Of a stretch of DNA of 64,000 bases, positions 1-10,063 are shown piece by piece. Both the position numbers and the translations under genes were made by a program. Source of the DNA: Hedera helix (taxonomy: Eukaryota; Streptophyta; Magnoliopsida; Apiales; Araliaceae); contig OX359280.1 of assembly GCA_947179155.2 (NCBI GenBank), forward strand, positions 44,563,055-44,627,054. Reading direction: 5' to 3'. The notes beneath the pieces are model-generated. The model searched no databases, was not told where the DNA came from, and worked only from the letters and a program-made list of their open reading frames with translations. Position 1 is the stretch's first letter; the number at the start of each line of letters is the position of its first letter.

Positions 1-699
1 TTATGCATCTATGTGAAAAGTCATTTTCTTCATAAACTATCTTATCTAAGCTATAATAACATTTTTATTTAATAATGATAATAAATGAATATCATGTTAG
101 ATGATCTTATAATTATTTTTTTTGTAAATTATAATGCTATTTTTACTTTTGACTCAGTTGAACTAAACGAATGGTCTTATTGTAGAATTATAATATTATT
201 ATAGCTATTTTGAATTTTATTTTTTATAAATTCTTATGGGATAAAGTAATTAATTTTTATTTTTATTTAATAATTGAAGCAAATGGTTAAATAGTATATT
301 ATATTTTTATTTTTATAATAATAACAATTATATTATTTAAATAATTATTAAATCTTACTTATACTCAAAACTATAATTATACTTATATTTTAATAATAGT
401 AAAAAATTTAAGTTAGGCAAATGATTTTTATGATAATTTTATATTCTTCACAAACTATATTATCTAAGTAGTAATATAATTTTACTTAAACTTGTATTGT
501 TGTGTGTGCGTGTGCGTATATATTTGAATAAAAAAAACCAATTAATATTAATATTAAGTAAAATAATCTTATTTTGATTATTTTCTTATAAAACTATATT
601 ACTAATTATTGTTTCCTTTGAATTGATAAATAATAAAAAGTTAACTTAATATAGAAAACGTAAAAGTCGATCCATAAAAAAGAAGGAGGAACTAAATTG

Positions 700-705
<6 letters not shown>

Positions 706-758
<53 letters not shown>
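706..758. repeat. (AT)n microsatellite
   Basis: Uninterrupted alternating AT run of about 50 bp in AT-rich intergenic DNA. Confidence 0.95.
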
Positions 759-765
<7 letters not shown>

Positions 766-2335
766 AATAAGAAATTAATATTATGTAAGATGCACTCAAT
801 GCAAAGCACGATATCTTATTTTAAAAATATGTTGTTGGTGAATTTTTATTATATTTTTTTGCAAATATTATATTAGATAAAGTAAATAATATTTTATTTT
901 TTATTTAATAATTAAATCATATAGTTGGTCGATATATTACATTTATAATTATACATTGATAATGGCATTAATTTAATATTACGTAAGATATTCGTGGTAA
1001 GAAAATAGTTTCATTCTAAAATTGTATTATATAAGTACTAATAAAATCATATTGCTTGAAATACAGTTATATTTTTATTTTAATAATAGTAACACATTCA
1101 AGTTAAATAATATATTAGTGAGTATTATATTAATAATAGTTACTAAGTTTTTTAATATAACAATTGAATAATTTATTGGTCAAATTATCAAATTCATACA
1201 TACATACGTGTGTATATATATATATATAGTAGTAGTAATATTATTTAATACATTTTAAGATGATTTTCATAAAATAATAATTTTCTTCTAAAATTATATT
1301 ATTTAAATATAATGAAATATTACTTATACTTGAAATTATAATTGTATTGTTTCCTTATAAGCCTGTATTATTAATTATCGCTTCCTTATAAAATTATGAT
1401 AATAACCGATTTATGATTTGAATCAATAAATAACAAATATTGAGTTAATGTAAAAAAAATTAAAGGTCGACCAAAGAAAAGGAGAACAAAAGTCAAAGGT
1501 CAAACCAAAATAAAAGAGAAAAAATTAAATTATCTATTTAATTATAATATAGATTTTAGTCAACATCACACAAAATGATAATTAAAATTAATTAATACAC
1601 ATATATACATACGCATGCGTAGAGCACGACGTAAGAAGCGAGGGCATGTTTAATTGCATTACAATTAGTAGAGTATATACAACTCAAATTTAAAAATAAG
1701 TGCCGAGAGTTAAGTCAGTCTCACTTCTTATAAATGAGATGAAAATGTATGTAATTTTATCAATGGATATATAATTTTTTATTTTAATGAATGTACAACC
1801 AGAGGGTATGTTAATGTATATGTTTTTATAAACTATAGGTGACATTAATTATATGGATCTCATGTCAATAGTGACTACTGTTTTCCTATATTTTGAACAT
1901 CTTATGTCTTTATTATAAAGGAAGGAGGATGAGAAAGATTAGATTATTAGGCTGGTTATGTAATAAAAAAAGAGAAACTTCTCCTAATATTATTATAATA
2001 ATTCACTCACATTTTTATAAGCATTCCCTCTTCTTCTTTAATTTTTTTTCACCATTAGGCTGCTGCGATTAGCAAAGGGGTTAGATCGAATCCGAAGTAG
2101 GAAGTTCAAAATTTTAAACTCAGCCCAACCATAATAGGAAGGGGATTTGGATTTAGGGTTCTTTACATAAGTATACAACTTTTATAAAATAATTACAAGA
2201 ATAGTATACTAAATAAATAATTACAAAAATAGTGTAACAAAAATAAATCTATTAAATCATTATCCCTTAAATCAAGGAGAACAATAACCACCCTATTTAA
2301 TCTTTTCTATTTAATTGCCTCAATAACTAACATCA

Positions 2336-2363
2336 GATATATATATATATATATATATATATA
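2336..2363. repeat. (AT)n microsatellite
   Basis: Alternating AT run of about 28 bp. Confidence 0.9.
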
Positions 2364-2659
2364 ACAAACAAACATGCAACCCATTGGACGGAGCCCACCC
2401 TCACCCCGCCCCTACCCACTCCGGCCTCTACCACGATCTCCACCACCATTGCCATTCATCCAATGCCTGCCGATACTTGTATCTTTTGGATGTTGAATTT
2501 TTTAATTTTAGTGCTCTTGATGCCATTCTCTTCTTGTAAATTTTGTTGTTTACATGCTTAATATTCTCTGCTTAACCTGTATGTTCTTCCATGTTCTAGT
2601 CGTTGCCTTGGTTCTATGCCAATCTATAATTGATTTTTTTATAATTGCACTAATTACTA

Positions 2660-3002
2660 CACATTTAGGAATTGGTTACCTCTATACTAGTGTTTGGTTA
2701 CCTCCAGAAACCTGCAGATTGTGTTTTAAAAACAGAGCACCGTTTTAGAAACCTGCTGATTGTGTTTTGGTTACCTTGGTATGAAGGTTTGGTTACCTTG
2801 ATATAAATGTTTGGTTACCAACTGTATTATGAAATTCACATTAACAAACTCACATTAACAAAGACAAAATAAAAGGAGGAAGAAGACTAGTATTTGGTTA
2901 CCTAGATTTACCAAACAAAAAAAACTAGTTACTACATATTCAGGAATCAGTTACCTCCATACTAGTATTTGGTTACCTCTATTCTATTGTTTGGTTACCT
3001 AA
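2660..3002. repeat. Cluster of TTTGGTTACC words
   Basis: The word TTTGGTTACC or a close variant (ATTGGTTACC, TCAGTTACC) occurs about nine times, near 2663, 2692, 2766, 2789, 2811, 2893, 2949, 2969 and 2990. Spacing is irregular (about 20-80 bp) and all copies are in the + orientation. Longer shared phrases, such as 'cctccatactagtatttggttacc', suggest partial internal duplication. There is no coding frame across it. Two related 'atggttacctta' words recur at about 7460-7500. Confidence 0.6.
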
Positions 3003-3189
3003 ATTTATTGGGCATAATTTATTATATATAAAATTATTTTACTAAATAGAAAAAAAAAATTAATGCCGAAACCTTCAACGGTTTTGGTATTTCGCTGTGA
3101 GCGAATTTATTCGGATGGTATAGTGATTCACAGATTGTAAGCAGCAAAGTGATTTTGGAAACATGATTTTCACTTTAATCATTGGGTCA

Positions 3190-3193
<4 letters not shown>

Positions 3194-3258
<65 letters not shown>
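3194..3258. repeat. (AT)n(TG)n compound microsatellite
   Basis: An (AT)n run of about 40 bp passes directly into a (TG)n run of about 24 bp. A purine-rich GAGGAGAGGAGGAAGAAG stretch follows at 3276-3320. Confidence 0.95.
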
Positions 3259-3259
3259 A

Positions 3260-4245
3260 AAGAAACGAATCAGAGATGAGGAGAGGAGGAAGAAGAAGAA
3301 AGGGAAGAGAGAGAAAGTGAGCAAACACGCCACACTTCCACGCCACTAATTATGGAGGAGAGAGAAGATGGAGGAGATAAAATGGAGGACAGAGAAAGGA
3401 ATAAAAATCATCTAATTTGATTTTTGAAATTTGAAATCAACTACCCATTAAATCACTAACTAAATTAAAGGAATAAAAATGCACTAATTTATAAATTAAA
3501 TATTGAAGATGTACTAATTTTGTAAATATTTTATGTATGTACTTTTGTTATAATATTTTAAAAAAATGTATTGATAAATGTAAATCTCCCTTGGATTTAT
3601 CTCCTTCGGATTGGTTCACAATAGGATTAAACCGGGCCAAACACATCAGTTCGGGCCTTACTTGCACATCTAGATGTTTTGGTTTGATTATTAAGGGAGA
3701 TAAGTGTCACGTTTATGGTAATTCCAATGAATGTAAAACTCATTAATTCTTTCAGATAAACATATCTCACGTGTTCATATATATAGATTTATTATTGACA
3801 TACATTTATCATCATATTTAATAAAAATTTATATTTATACTCGACTTTGTTATATAATAGAGTATTAATTAAAGTCGATATATTATTAAAACAACATACA
3901 TGCATATAAATTATAAAGTATATTTGCTTGATAACAACTACAGATTGATTCAATAATACTTTGACTCATGCAACAAGCTAAACGAAATAAGTTTTAATAC
4001 AACTTATAAATGAGTCGGACTACATTTCTTTTTATGTCAAATTATTTAAATTTTTGACGAGCTCAGTTCGATAATAGTACTCAATTTAATTTGATGACAC
4101 CTTTAGGTGGTGTTTACTTTAATATTAATACACTAACCTCTTAATTAAATGAAATAATATGCAATGCATTTCTAATCCCTTTTGATTTTCTTGATTTCCT
4201 CACATTGAAGTATAATCTTGTATTACATATGACTATATATATATA
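3260..4245. other. Intergenic DNA without recognisable gene
   Basis: Purine-rich sequence (3276-3400) followed by AT-rich DNA. The 69-aa ORF at 3537-3746 shows no family motif that I recognise, and its composition is like the surrounding DNA. Confidence 0.5.
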
Positions 4246-4246
4246 G

Positions 4247-4364
4247 AGAGAGAATTAATATTTTCACGAGAAAAATTGATCTTTTCATAAAATCTCACTT
4301 ACATGAAAATGTATCTCATTTATTATTCACGTAAGAGAGACTTTGTGAAAATATCGATTATATA
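4247..4364. mobile_element. Small MITE-like inverted repeat, 'gatattttcac' family copy 1
   Basis: The left arm contains AATATTTTCACGAGAAAAAT. The right arm, read in reverse complement, gives AATCGATATTTTCACAAAG. The interior has TCTCACTTACATG and CACGTAAGAGAGA as a second inverted pair. Similar sequences occur at about 15896-16045 and 19176-19290, so this looks like a dispersed, terminally inverted family. The target duplication is not resolved. Confidence 0.4.
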
Positions 4365-4570
4365 TATATAAATATATAAACGTGGGTTATCTAACCACAA
4401 GAAACTCAAATTTCAAATGCTGTACGGAGAGTGTTCCTTGACTTCAATAAATATATGAATAATTATTCATTCTGACAAAACTGAAAGTTTGAATATATGA
4501 AATAATTGATAATTTCCTAGAAGAAGAGCTACCACATGTGCTCTTTGCTTCATTTTCCCTTAACATTTAA

Positions 4571-5092
4571 CAGGGCCGGCCCTATGGTATGGGAAAAAAA
4601 GCCTGGGCTTTAGGCCCCATCTCAAAGGAAGGCCTCAAATTTTTATATACTATAAATAATTTATGTAAAAAAAATCTTATAAAAATATAAACTCAATCAA
4701 TCCTTAGGGCCCATAGTCCAATACAAATATTAAATACCTAAAAAAAATTAACATTATAAAAAAAAGCCTCATTAAAATAAAAAAATTTAATATTTACTCC
4801 GTCTCAAAATAAAAATCATCTATTGACTTTTGTAATCAAATTAACTATTTTTAAAATTAACAATTAAACATATATATTTAAATTTTCAAAAAAGTAAACA
4901 TCGAGATTAGTACTAAATTTTATATAGTTTATAATGTTTATAGGATTTTTATACATATATTAAATAATAATAAGATATATTGATTTAAAAAATAATTAAT
5001 TTGACCATAAAAATCAATAAAAAAACATACTAAATATAAAAGGCCTCATTTAAAATTATCGCTTTAGGTCTCAAATTGTCTTGAGCCACCCC
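4571..5092. mobile_element. Decayed non-autonomous hAT-like element (CAGGGCCGGC terminus)
   Basis: The left end reads CAGGGCCGGCCCTATGG, followed by GGGCTTTAGGCC and GGCCTCAAATTTTTAT. The right end carries the inverse order, AGGCCTCATTT ... TTTAGGTCTCAAATTGTC then GAGCCACCCC. CAGGGCCGGC termini with internal 'gctttaggcc' are typical of a common plant hAT MITE family. The right terminus is mutated and I see no clean 8-bp target duplication, so its exact end is uncertain. There is no coding capacity. Confidence 0.5.
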
Positions 5093-5499
5093 ATTATGGA
5101 GTACAAAATACAGAAAGGGAACTGGAGAATTATTATTTACCAAGGTGGAAAAGTAACAAAAGGTACGGATTTGGCTCTCGTTGATTACACATTTTTTCTA
5201 ATTCCGTCCAACACATCAGTTATTTGACGTTTATATTTTTGTTGGAAATTATTCAAACACGTTACTAGTAAATAGTTGATAATATTAAGATCAATTCGGT
5301 AAAAAATTAGAATAATTTAAAATATCTTTTTACTGTTAAAACATTAATTTTTTTTCGTAAACCAACAAAATTTTGATGAACAATCTGCATTTTTATCAAA
5401 TGGTGTAAAGGTGTTGAATTATTTTTATTTTCAAAACAATAATACTGCTTAGTATTATAAATTAATTGACCAATTTTGATTTTGATTATACTGTCTCAA

Positions 5500-6346
5500 A
5501 CTATAAAAATATGACGATAATGTTAATTCCCTCCACTCCAGCAGTAGCGCGTGCAATCCTTCTTTCCTATGGCGTAGCATTCTCAGGGCCAAAAGTAGAC
5601 TCTTTGGGTCTCCGTTGGCGTGTTGGGAATGGTTCCTTGATAAAGGCTGGCCTAGACCCTTGGCTTCCTAATTCAGCTGGTTTTACCGCCTTTTGCCACC
5701 CCTCTCCCTCTACTCCAGTTTCTAATTACATTGATGTTGCTTCTAAATGTTGGGATTTAAATATCTTAGACTACTGATTTCATTACTTTGGAAATTGATT
5801 GTATTTTGCAAATCCCTATTTGTCCATTTAGGCTCATTTGGCATTACACTAAAGAATAAAGATGGTCGTACGGCTTACTGGGCTGCTATAAAGGTTCGTA
5901 ATTCCAATTCTGATGTAGCATCGTTGTAATATGATTCATATATTCTGGTCTAGCATTTGGAACTTAGACACTCCTCAAAAAATCAAAATGTTTATTTGGT
6001 GGGTGTGTTCTAATGCCCCCCCTTGGTTCTTGGACGTTGCTTAGATTCTTGGACTGCAGATCTTGAGCCTCACTCTGCTGAAGCTGTGGGCATCTTGAAA
6101 GGCATTGTTCATGCTCTTGATTTGGGCTGTAAAGCTATTATTGTTGAGCCTGATGCTGTTAACATTATTAACCTTCTTAAATCAGGATATGACGATCTCT
6201 CCAATATTGGTCACCTAAATGACCACTGCCTTCATCTTTGCCAAAGATTTATGGTAACAAATTAGCTCATTCTCTTGTCAAATTGATTTTTTCTTGTAAC
6301 AGATTCATTTTTGAACAGAAGAGGTTTCTTCTCAACTCTATCATAT
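5500..6346 (+). mobile_element. LINE (non-LTR retrotransposon) 3' remnant, RNase H region
   Basis: Several broken frames together resemble the 3' part of a plant L1-type LINE polyprotein. At 5590-5680 the reading GLRWRVGNGS followed by DPWLP is the usual segment between the reverse transcriptase and the zf-RVT region. At about 5850-5910 there is an SAYWAA-like stretch. At 6060-6260 the frame PHSAEAVGILKGIVHALDLG, with a following VEPDAVNIINLL, matches RNase H-like domains of these elements, and NKLAHSLVK follows at 6258-6284. Frameshifts and stops separate the pieces, and the endonuclease and most of the RT are missing. It is an inactive fossil. A gene-derived RNase H-like pseudogene is possible but less likely. 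Confidence 0.7.
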
Positions 6347-7235
6347 AATATAATTCGGACTATTGATAAATGAATTCCTCTGGATCAATCTCAGGGTTCT
6401 CAAAAAATAAAAATTCAAGTTCACTTGAGTTTTGAAAAGAACAAAGTTTGTAATTAAGAATAGTTTATAATATCACAATCGTATCAGTTCATATTTAATA
6501 AATATCCCAAATAAATATCTAAAAGTCAAAAAAATGAGAAAAGAAAAGAGAGCAAGTAATAAAAAATTAACCTGACTTAGTTTTGGGACAACCAAAATAA
6601 GTCAGGGACACAAGAAATTTTGGGGGAGAGGTATGTCTCGTGTTAATAACAACAAATTTTGATAAGATCCCATGGCTTAACCAGGGTCTAGTGGTCTTCT
6701 TAATTTGGCTCTTTAATTAATCCTGCAGGATAGAGGTGAGCAAAAAATCGATTTATCCTCAAAATCGTATCAAAAATCACACTAATTAAAATCGTACTAA
6801 TAGTTTCAACTTATATGACGATTTTAGAATAATTAAAAAATCGATTTTGCAGTGTGGGTTCTTGCCCAAACCGCATTGAGGCAACCACACCGCACCATGG
6901 CTGAACTGCTGAAGGTTTTTTTTTTGTTTTTTTTTAGAGTAAATGGCCAAAATATATACCTCAAATACACCGCAACCTAAAATGGTCGCTTCTCACTTCT
7001 CAGTCTTCTTTTCTCCAATCTCTGATGCTTTGACTCCGCCTCTCTTCAATATTTTGTCTCTTCCATAACTGCTCGAACAGTTGTCGATCGTTAATTTCAA
7101 GACTTGAGTTAGTTATTTATGTATAAGGTCGAACAAGCATGGATGTGTGTATATTCCGAAAGTTCGACATTCTCTTCCCATGTTCGCATCTCCATGGCTA
7201 TGAAGGTGGTTCCGGTCTCAATTGAATCAAACAGA

Positions 7236-7260
7236 AGCAGATGATGCCCTAAAACTTCAT
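7236..7260. repeat. 25-bp direct repeat, copy A
   Basis: AGCAGATGATGCCCTAAAAC followed by TTCAT. It is repeated at 8147-8171 with one C/T difference, about 0.9 kb downstream, inside the same candidate element. Confidence 0.85.
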
Positions 7261-8146
7261 CTAAGCGGAGCTGTCAACCAAGAAGAGGGAGGGAGAGAGG
7301 GAGGGAGGGATTTTGCTTGAAGGGGATTCGGATTTGAAACCCTAGGAGAGAGAAAGTGAGCTCCGATTCTCAGTGTTCATTTATCGTTAAATCACATTGT
7401 ATTGAAAGATCTTCGCTGACTGATTATAGGTTAGTTAAATTATATACTTGAATCTGGTTATTTATGGTTACCTTACACTGGTTATTTATGGTTACCTTAC
7501 AATTTACTTGAAAATTAATTTTTTTTTTGGAATCGTCTATTCGGTTTCTGAGAAAATGTGGGTAGAGAAAGATAATGGAGTGGTAAAATGTTGTATATAG
7601 GATTATTGTATCATGATTTGGGACAAGCAGAAAGCAAATAGAAGTAAAATGTATTAGATATGTTTAATTAATTATTCATATTTGTAATTCATTATATTTT
7701 TTGTTGATTATGTTTTCCGAGTACCATATAGTCATATAGACTGTCAGGGTTTTCTCCAACATTCAGTAGCAATCGTGAGAAGAAATGGTTGTTACTCGTA
7801 TAATAATTCTTGTTGCTGCAAAAGTTCGTACTTCAGTTTTCTTATACTTATGCATGTATTTGTTTGTATGTTTTGTGGTGTTGTTAGATTATATGAGTCA
7901 TGTTATTCAAGCTCTGCAAATAAGAGTTTTTCTTTCTTTCTTTTTTCCTCATGGGTCAAACACCCAATCTTGACATTTTGATTGAATAATTATCTTTTTG
8001 AAAAGAGACTGTTGTTGTAGTCAAACATATGGAGTAACCTGACTCATATGGTTTGTGCAATTATGTGAATACATATCAGTAAAATGTATTGCGAATGGAA
8101 AGTGTTTGTTTTTTGTATGAGCTGAGTCAGCTAGCATATACCTACT

Positions 8147-8171
8147 AGCAGATGATGCCCTAAAACCTCAT
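8147..8171. repeat. 25-bp direct repeat, copy B
   Basis: AGCAGATGATGCCCTAAAAC followed by CTCAT; second copy of the repeat at 7236-7260. The pair may mark a duplication or rearrangement of captured gene sequence. Confidence 0.85.
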
Positions 8172-8249
8172 CAGATTTTGGCCTTTGTTGTCTTTTCTTT
8201 ACTTTTTATGAATTGTTATTAAATGAATCTTCTCATTGTTGGCTTGTAG

Positions 8250-8409
8250 AGCTGCTATTGAGTATGAGAAGAAGGGTTATGCAAAGAACTATGAGCATGG
8301 TCTGATGGAGAAGAGGTTAGTTTTGCTGGCTCAAGAGTTGGAAAAACTTTATGCTGATATGGCTAGTGCAGAAAAATGGCTCGTGCTGCTGCAACAATTG
8401 GGAATCCAG
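8250..8409 (+). pseudogene. Captured exon of an FLX-like (FLC expressor family) coiled-coil gene
   Basis: The frame reads AAIEYEKKGYAKNYEHG, then MEKRLVLLAQELEKL and a DMASAEK segment. These match the conserved C-terminal coiled coil of plant FLX-like proteins, nuclear coiled-coil proteins linked to FLC activation through FRI. The exon is bounded by an intact TTGTAG acceptor and a CAG/GTATGT donor. After AEK the expected alanine-rich ARAAA..IGNP reading is found one frame over, so there is a 1-bp indel near 8378. No other FLX exon can be identified nearby. It lies inside the TAGRGGTGAGC-bounded element. Family assignment is from memory. Confidence 0.6.
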
Positions 8410-8919
8410 GTATGTGTTCCATTAAAGGCTTAATGTTATGCTAATAATTTTATCTAAATTCAGATTTTTTTTTTGTTCTTTTGTTTTTCAAAACACATAA
8501 TCACATATGTTCAATTGGTATTGGTTTTGGAACCGAAACCGCACCAAATAAAACCGCACTGCACCGCACCAATCACAAACGGTTTCGGTTGTGGTTTTGG
8601 ATTTGCCAAACCACACCTAAGCGGTTTCATTTGCGGTTTGGGCTTCAAACTGCACCAAGCTCACCCCTAATCCATGTGAAGAAAATGTTGTGAAACTATT
8701 AATTTTAATTTATAGTTTAATAGTTACAATTATAATTAGTATATCACATATAATAAAAAAATAAATTTATAAAATTGTTATTTTTCTTTTCTTTTTATTA
8801 AAATTGAGAAATACAAGAAAATAAAATTTTTAAATTTTTTATTTTTTTCTAATAAAAATTCAGAAATAGCATAATTTTTTTTTAAAAATTTATTATTATT
8901 ATTTTTTTGTCCAAAACTT

Positions 8920-9027
8920 AGAAATAGAGCGGAAGTGCCGGAAAGAAAGCTCATCATTTCGTCCACTCCAATTTTGTCCGTTTCCTTCTTCATCCTTCTC
9001 TCTGTTTCCCTTCATTCCAACCAAAGG
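8920..9027 (+). other. Probable 5' UTR exon of the PPR gene
   Basis: A pyrimidine-rich leader (GTCCGTTTCCTTCTTCATCC and TTCTCTCTGTTTCCC) ends at a good donor, AAAGG/GTAAGA, at 9027/9028. The matching acceptor is TTTTTTGCAG at 9888, just upstream of the coding start. The transcription start is a guess. Confidence 0.45.
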
Positions 9028-9906
9028 GTAAGATCTGCAAATTAATTTTTAACTTAAAGAACGTTGCTGCTGCTGCTGCTTATGTACAACAAACTATATA
9101 TAATCAAATCTGAATCTTTAGGATCGGCTCCTTCCGATATCAAAGGTATTGAATTTCCGTCGTGTACAAAGAAACTGCTCGATTTTTTAATTACAAAGTT
9201 ATATGCATATATTTTGCTCAAAATTTATAAAGTTACAATATTTGACTAAATATTGGTGTTTTTCGCTCTCTGTTTTATAATTTGTACTAGCAAGTTGAAC
9301 CAAAATAATGGGTTTTTCTATAGAAGTATTTTTTGTTCCTTTTCAATGCTTGTTTTATTGTTTGTACTGCTAGCTAAATTGTTTTATGGGAATTCATCTT
9401 TCTTTTTGTTACCCATTTCTGCAGAATCTTTTCAATAACTCTTCTTACCTTGGAATTTTATAAGGACAATAGTGGGAATTCATCTTTCTTTTCGTAGCCC
9501 ATTTATGTAAAAGCATTTTAATACCTCTCGTAGCTGGTAAATTAATATGCCCTTTGGGTTTTGATGAATTATTTATAGGGTCTGTATAATTTGATATCTA
9601 ATTTTGGTTAAAACCTAAAGAGGGAGGTATAGGTTACAATCAGTACTAACTGAGCCCTATTTTTTTTTCAAACGGATGCTTTTGAGACTCACAATGGATA
9701 ACCATTAGAGTTCAAGCCTCTCAATACGTTCCTGTAGTTATTTTTGGTTGATATTTTTGTGTTACTTGATGTGCCATATCATATTCTTTATATTACCTGC
9801 TTTGTCACAGTTTTGTTGTTATCATAATAATATATCCATAAAGGTCTTTTCCTAAATAAATAACTGATTGGTATCGATTTTTTTGCAGTATAAGCTCAGA
9901 ATACGT

Positions 9907-9975
9907 ATGTTTTGTAAAGAAGTGACTAGCGCTCTTCAGTATTCAAGAATTTCTCCAATGAAATACCAACTGTAA
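9907..9975 (+). CDS. Upstream ORF in the PPR gene leader (22 codons)
   Basis: Within the second leader exon an ATG opens a 22-codon frame, beginning MFCKEV, that ends at TAA, 88 bp before the main start. It could reduce translation of the main frame or be a chance ORF; the sequence alone cannot tell. Confidence 0.3.
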   Translation: MFCKEVTSALQYSRISPMKYQL

Positions 9976-10063
9976 AATAGGAACACATACCCTTCCTGGC
10001 TGTATCTCTACTCATTCATAGCATTCCCATTTTGTAACTGCTAGAGGTTGAGACAGATTTGTA

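Larger units (their letters stand above)
1..2650. other. AT-rich intergenic DNA
   Basis: No gene is supported here. The sequence is extremely AT-rich with scattered stop codons in all frames. Two diverged copies of one segment can be seen, about 575-705 and 1348-1545. Both contain the word ATTGTTTCC, then a 'gaatcaataaataa'-like stretch, then an AAAGTCGA/AAGGTCGACC word followed by a purine-rich AAGAAGGAG or AAAAGGAG run. This suggests an old duplicated or repetitive unit with a period near 0.8 kb. The small ORF at 2554-2748 has no recognisable similarity. Confidence 0.6.
6731..8669. mobile_element. Candidate gene-carrying (Pack-type) hAT-like element
   Basis: The left boundary reads TAGAGGTGAGCAAAA. 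The right boundary reads GCTCACCCCTA, whose reverse complement is TAGGGGTGAGC, so the ends are inverted. Both sub-terminal zones are rich in words such as 'accgcacc', 'aaaccgca' and 'gcggtttgg' (6850-6900 and 8530-8655), as in TAGGGGTG-type hAT-like elements. The interior (about 6960-8430) looks unlike a transposon: it holds UTR-like sequence, splice-like signals and an FLX-like exon. I could not find a convincing 8-bp target duplication, so a pseudogene flanked by two separate element ends remains possible. Confidence 0.45.

Noticed and set aside
2660..3002. CRISPR-like array of TTTGGTTACC words
   Set aside because: Words are far too short, the spacing is irregular, and the genome is a plant.
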